Below, piece after piece: positions 60,567 through 64,000 of a stretch of DNA of 64,000 nt; the stretch's first letter is position 1; every line of letters begins with the position of its first letter. Source of the DNA: DATJIG01 sp050260515 (GTDB lineage: Bacteria; Pseudomonadota; Alphaproteobacteria; SMXQ01); the NCBI GenBank assembly GCA_050260515.1, contig JBLNCI010000009.1, positions 62,001 through 126,000 of the forward strand, given 5' to 3'. The position numbers and the translations under genes were made by a program. The notes under the pieces were generated by a model. That model worked only from the letters and a program-made list of their open reading frames with translations. It searched no databases and was not told the origin of the DNA.

Positions 60567-61331
60567 ATGGCCACCAAGACCGCCAGCAAGACCGCAAAGA
60601 CCAAGTCGCGCGCGCCTAACCGCTACGTTGCGAAGCTCGAGACCGAGCTCAACAAAATGGTCAACGAGCAGTTCCAGAGCGCGGAATTCCGGTATCTGCT
60701 GGAAACGCCGCTGACGCTGGCGCGGGCCCGCTTCTACACCGTGCAGCTCGCTTTTTACGCGCTGAACCGCCGCGACTGCTGGGCCTATGTCCAGGCGCGT
60801 GCACCGCTCGACGTGAAGCAGGCGATCTGGCACCACGAGGAGGACGAGCTGATCCGCGATTCGCGGGGCGGTGCCGACCATGTGACGCTCATGAATCGCG
60901 AGGCGCTTGCGCTCGGTCTCACCGAGAAAGAGCTGGTGAAGGCGCAGCCGAGCCCTTCGCTGAAGGCAGCGCTGCTCGGCTTCTCCTACCTCGCGTCGAA
61001 CCTGCCCTGGCTCGGTGGGCTGGTCGCCTCGCATTTCCTCGAGCGCCGCAACAACAACACGCTGATCAAGTCCAAGGCCGGGGGATCCGCCGTCCGCTGG
61101 CGAGACCGCCTGATCAACGAGCTCGGCATCGATCCGAAGAAGCTGATCTCCACTAACGTCCATGCAGTCGCCGACGAGGAGCACTCGGACCTGATCTGGG
61201 ACACCATCTCCCGCCACGTGAAGGACGAGGAGTCCTACAAGATCGCCGTCCACGGGGCGCGCGAGTCGGCGCAGCTCGACCGCGCGGTCCGCGCGGCGTT
61301 CGCTACCGGCATGCGCATGATCGCCGATTGA
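60567..61331 (+). CDS. haem-oxygenase-like diiron oxidase (HDO)/PqqC-TenA-fold protein (copy 3)
   Basis: This is a 254-residue protein. The N-terminus is Lys/Thr-rich (MATKTASKTAKTKSRAPNR), then helices with LNRRDCWAYVQ, IWHHEEDEL (E91, E94), H105, E159 in FLERR, and NVHAVADEEH (H199-x3-D203-x2-H206). The metal pattern is kept although overall similarity to copies 1 and 2 is modest. It sits between two bicupins, as copy 1 does. Confidence 0.77.
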   Translation: MATKTASKTAKTKSRAPNRYVAKLETELNKMVNEQFQSAEFRYLLETPLTLARARFYTVQLAFYALNRRDCWAYVQARAPLDVKQAIWHHEEDELIRDSRGGADHVTLMNREALALGLTEKELVKAQPSPSLKAALLGFSYLASNLPWLGGLVASHFLERRNNNTLIKSKAGGSAVRWRDRLINELGIDPKKLISTNVHAVADEEHSDLIWDTISRHVKDEESYKIAVHGARESAQLDRAVRAAFATGMRMIAD

Positions 61332-61353
61332 GCGGGATAAGGGGCGCGCGCCG

Positions 61354-62466
61354 ATGGCTGAAGCGAAGAAGGAACTGATCGACCCGTACCTCGACTGGGT
61401 CGCGGCCGAGAAGGTGCCGGTCCATACCGGGATCGCGGTCGACCTGCTGACGGTCGAGACGAGGCCGTGGCCGCGCTTCGGCTACGACGGGGCGATCATC
61501 CATCTCGAGGCGCGCGGCGATTTCGTCACGCTGTTCCTCGCCGACCTGCCGCCGGGCTGCGCATCGATCCCGACGAAGCACATGTACGAGCAGCTCGTCT
61601 ACGTCCTGAGCGGCCACGGCTCGGCCAAGCTCGAGGCGCCGGACGGCCGCGAGGTCGCGTTCGAGTGGGGGCCGCACAGCCTGTTCGCGATCCCGCTCAA
61701 CATGCGCTACCGCCTGTTCAACGGCTCGGGCCGCGAGCGGGCCCGGCTCGCGCTCTGCAACACGTTCCCGCTCGTCTACAACTACTTCATGAACGAGCGG
61801 TTCGTGTTCGACTGCCCGTCGACCTTCCCCGACCGGCTCGGCGCGTCCGAGTGGTTCGAGGGCGACGGTAAGGAGGTGGCGTTCGACCGCGGGCCGACGC
61901 TGTGGGAGACCAACTTCGTCCCCGACGTGTCGAGCTTCAGGCTCAAGCCGCTCGCGTCGCGCGGTCCGGGCAGCTCGAACATCCAGTTCATCCTCGGCAA
62001 CGGCGTGATGAAGGCGCACGTGTCGGCGATGCCGGTCGGCACCTACAAGAAGTGTCACCGCCATGGCCCCGATTTCTTCATCTTCAACGTCACCGGCTCG
62101 GGCTACTCGCTGATGTGGCAGGAGGACGCGGAGGATCACGTCCGCGTCGACTGGCGCCACGGCATCATCTTCACGCCGCCCGACATGTGGTGGCATCAGC
62201 ACTTCAACACCAGCGCCGAGCCCGCCCGCTACCTCGCCATGAACCTCGGCAACCGCAAGCATCCGTTCACCGCCGAGCGCAAGACGGCGGCCAAGGTGAT
62301 CGGCGTCAGCCAGAAGGACGGCGGCCGGCAGATCGAATACGAGGATCAGGCACCGTGGGTCCACAAGCTCTACCTCGAGGAACTCGCCAGGCACGGCGCC
62401 AAGTGCCGGATGAGCGAGTTCATGGACGAATCCGTCCTGCTCCGGAAGATCGCGGCGACGGCATGA
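61354..62466 (+). CDS. bicupin protein of unknown function (second-bicupin type, copy 2)
   Basis: This 370-residue protein is the counterpart of 24552. The N-terminal barrel is without HxH (IPTKHMYEQLVYVLSGHG, FEWGPHSLFAIPLN). The C-terminal barrel has a complete set (KKCHRHGPDFFIFNVTG, MWWHQHF). The conserved DMWWHQHFNTS/NMWWHGHFGTS element is specific to this group. The stop overlaps the next TctC start (ATGA). Confidence 0.76.
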   Translation: MAEAKKELIDPYLDWVAAEKVPVHTGIAVDLLTVETRPWPRFGYDGAIIHLEARGDFVTLFLADLPPGCASIPTKHMYEQLVYVLSGHGSAKLEAPDGREVAFEWGPHSLFAIPLNMRYRLFNGSGRERARLALCNTFPLVYNYFMNERFVFDCPSTFPDRLGASEWFEGDGKEVAFDRGPTLWETNFVPDVSSFRLKPLASRGPGSSNIQFILGNGVMKAHVSAMPVGTYKKCHRHGPDFFIFNVTGSGYSLMWQEDAEDHVRVDWRHGIIFTPPDMWWHQHFNTSAEPARYLAMNLGNRKHPFTAERKTAAKVIGVSQKDGGRQIEYEDQAPWVHKLYLEELARHGAKCRMSEFMDESVLLRKIAATA

Positions 62467-63524
62467 TGAAGAACACTGGCACTGTCACCCGGGTCGGGCT
62501 GCTCTTCGCCGCGGCGATGGCCGTCGGCATCAGCGCCACGGCCGCCCGCGCAGACGACTTCTATCGTGGCAAGACGATCAACGTGTACGTCGGCTATGCC
62601 TCGGGTGGCGGCTACGACATCTACGCGCGGATGCTGGCGCGGAGCTTCGGCAGGTTCGTGCCGGGCAATCCCAACATCGTCGTCCAGAACCGGCCCGGAG
62701 CCGGCAGCATCCGGCTCGCGAACGAGCTCTACAACGGCATCCATCCCACCGACGGCACGGCGATCGGCATCATCGGCGACGTGCTGCACATCAAGCAGGT
62801 GCTCGGCGAGGCCGGCATCAAGTTCGAGGCGACGAAGTTCAACTGGATCGGCCGCCTCGCCGATACCGATCCGGTGCTCGTCGTCCGTGCGGACGCGCCC
62901 GCGACGACGGTCGAGGACGCCAAGCGCAAGGAAGTCCTGATCGGCGTTCCCGGAGCCGGCTCGGCGACGGCGCAGACGCTCGCCGTGATCAACAACGTCC
63001 TCGGCACGAAGTTCAAGCTGATCACTGGATACCCCGGCAGCTCCGACATCCGGCTCGCGGTGGAGCGCGGCGAGGTCCATGGCTCGGGGAGCGTGCTGTG
63101 GAGCGTGAGCAAGGACTGGATCCGCCAGAACAACCTCAAGATCCTCTACCAGGTCACGCCGACCAAGTACGCCGATCTTCCCGACCCGCCGCGGCTGATC
63201 GACCTCGCGCCGGACGAGGAGACGCGGCAGCTTCTCCGCTTCTTCGCCTCCTACACCGAGATGGGCCGCTCGTTCCTCGCGCCGCCGGCGGTGCCGACGG
63301 ACCGGGTTCAGACCCTGCGTGACGCGTTCGCGAAGATGGTCGCCGATCCCGCGTTCGTCGCCGATTCCAGGAAGGAGACCCTGGAGCTCGGGCTCAATCC
63401 GCTGACCGGCGAGCAACTCCAGCAGCTCGTCGTCGACGTCAGCCGCCTGCCGCCGAAGCTCCTCGACCGCGCGGTCGCCGTCAGCAAGGCGGTCGCGGCG
63501 GAGAACCCGCAGAAGTCCGACTGA
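62463..63524 (+). CDS. TctC/Bug-family substrate-binding protein
   Basis: This is a 353-residue protein. The first ATG (62463) overlaps the bicupin stop; a second ATG follows directly. The signal peptide ends ATAARADD. It has DDFYRGKTINVYVGYASGGGYDIYARMLARSFG, IVVQNRPGAGSIRLANELYN and GVPGAGSATAQTLAVINN. It takes the last place of the second cassette, as 25711-26787 does in the first. Confidence 0.88.
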   Translation: MMKNTGTVTRVGLLFAAAMAVGISATAARADDFYRGKTINVYVGYASGGGYDIYARMLARSFGRFVPGNPNIVVQNRPGAGSIRLANELYNGIHPTDGTAIGIIGDVLHIKQVLGEAGIKFEATKFNWIGRLADTDPVLVVRADAPATTVEDAKRKEVLIGVPGAGSATAQTLAVINNVLGTKFKLITGYPGSSDIRLAVERGEVHGSGSVLWSVSKDWIRQNNLKILYQVTPTKYADLPDPPRLIDLAPDEETRQLLRFFASYTEMGRSFLAPPAVPTDRVQTLRDAFAKMVADPAFVADSRKETLELGLNPLTGEQLQQLVVDVSRLPPKLLDRAVAVSKAVAAENPQKSD

Positions 63525-63557
63525 ACGAACGCCATTCAGTGAAATGAGTCAGGTGCC

Positions 63558-64000
63558 ATGAACGATCTCATCGAGCGCATGTCGAAGGCCAATCCGATGG
63601 TCGGCACGCGCAAGTTCCTGTTCGATCCCTACATGGACTGGATCAGGCGTGAGGGCGTGGCCGTGGTCGAGGACTTCGGCGTCGACCTCGCCAAAGTCGA
63701 GACGCGCCCGTGGCCGCGCTACGAAGCCCCCGGCGCGGTCGTGCACCTGAAAGGGCGCGGCGACTTCATGTCGCTGTTCGTCGTCGACGTGCCGCCCGGC
63801 GGCAAGACCGCGCCGCAGAAGCACCTGTTCGAGGAGCTGGTGTTCGTCGTTTCCGGCCACGGCAGCACGACGGTCGAGGTCGAGGGGCGCAAGCATTCGT
63901 TCGAGTGGGGGCCGAACAGCCTGTTCGCGATTCCGCTCAACACCCGCTATCAGCACTTCAACGGCTCGGGGGCCGAGAAGGCGCGGCTGGTCTCGGCCAA
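63558..64000 (+). CDS. bicupin protein (second-bicupin type, copy 3), truncated by window end
   Basis: The frame is open to the last base, so only the first 147 residues are seen. MNDLIERMSKANPM, then FDPYMDWIRREG, APQKHLFEELVFVVSGHGST and FEWGPNSLFAIPLNTRY match the N-terminal half of the bicupins at 24552 and 61354. It starts 33 nt after the TctC gene, showing that the catabolic operon continues beyond the window. Confidence 0.8.
   Translation, partial: MNDLIERMSKANPMVGTRKFLFDPYMDWIRREGVAVVEDFGVDLAKVETRPWPRYEAPGAVVHLKGRGDFMSLFVVDVPPGGKTAPQKHLFEELVFVVSGHGSTTVEVEGRKHSFEWGPNSLFAIPLNTRYQHFNGSGAEKARLVSA

Noticed and set aside
1..64000. tRNA, rRNA, transposase or integrase genes
   Set aside because: None could be recognised on either strand; the cluster shows no clear mobile-element boundary.

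Overview
The window is GC-rich DNA from a bacterium, most likely an alphaproteobacterium and probably of the Hyphomicrobiales (an inference). The grounds are a homospermidine synthase/ornithine decarboxylase operon, a fused LivH-LivM permease, an MdtABC-type efflux operon, and a very large number of TctC/Bug-type substrate-binding proteins. No rRNA, tRNA, CRISPR array, insertion sequence or phage gene was seen.

Layout. 1-3018: the tail of one carbohydrate-binding-module protein, then a GH16 glycoside hydrolase with three similar modules. 3151-6576: a lone TctC-type protein, a TGTCCCA repeat element, an ICMT-like methyltransferase, a membrane protein and a GNAT acetyltransferase. 6587-9158: ornithine/lysine decarboxylase and homospermidine synthase, preceded by a long leader with a possible upstream ORF and attenuator. 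9721-14440: an orphan molybdenum hydroxylase large subunit, a VOC protein, a TctC protein with a truncated TctC relic just upstream, and a DUF4863-like cupin.

14447-38574 is the core. Two divergent operons fire from the 22495-22655 gap. The leftward one has 4 TctC proteins, 2 UbiD-type decarboxylases and an IclR regulator. The rightward one has a gentisate-dioxygenase-like bicupin, a haem-oxygenase-like diiron protein (HDO), a second bicupin, 6 TctC proteins, 2 UbiDs, an NMT1-like protein without a signal peptide, a second HDO, a Rieske protein and an amidohydrolase. 38898-41048 is a divergent pair: a DapA-type aldolase and a gentisate-dioxygenase-like bicupin. 41301-50448 encodes an MdtABC/OprM-type efflux system, 50604-55339 a Liv ABC transporter, and 55447-56760 DctA. 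57328-64000 holds an NMT1-type binding protein diverging from a second copy of the cassette: DapA-type aldolase, gentisate-dioxygenase-like bicupin, HDO, bicupin, TctC protein, and the start of another bicupin at the window edge.

How it fits together. The cassette gentisate-dioxygenase-like bicupin / HDO / second bicupin / TctC occurs twice in the same order, and parts occur elsewhere. All three divergent catabolic promoters carry the same TTCG-N5-CGAA palindrome, which suggests one regulon. The enzyme set (prFMN decarboxylases, ring-cleaving cupins, hydratase-aldolase-like DapA proteins, Rieske protein, amidohydrolase) points to catabolism of aromatic or related carboxylates taken up through many specialised periplasmic binding proteins. 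The substrate cannot be read from the sequence. No TctA/TctB membrane partners and no UbiX prenyltransferase are encoded here, so both must lie elsewhere.
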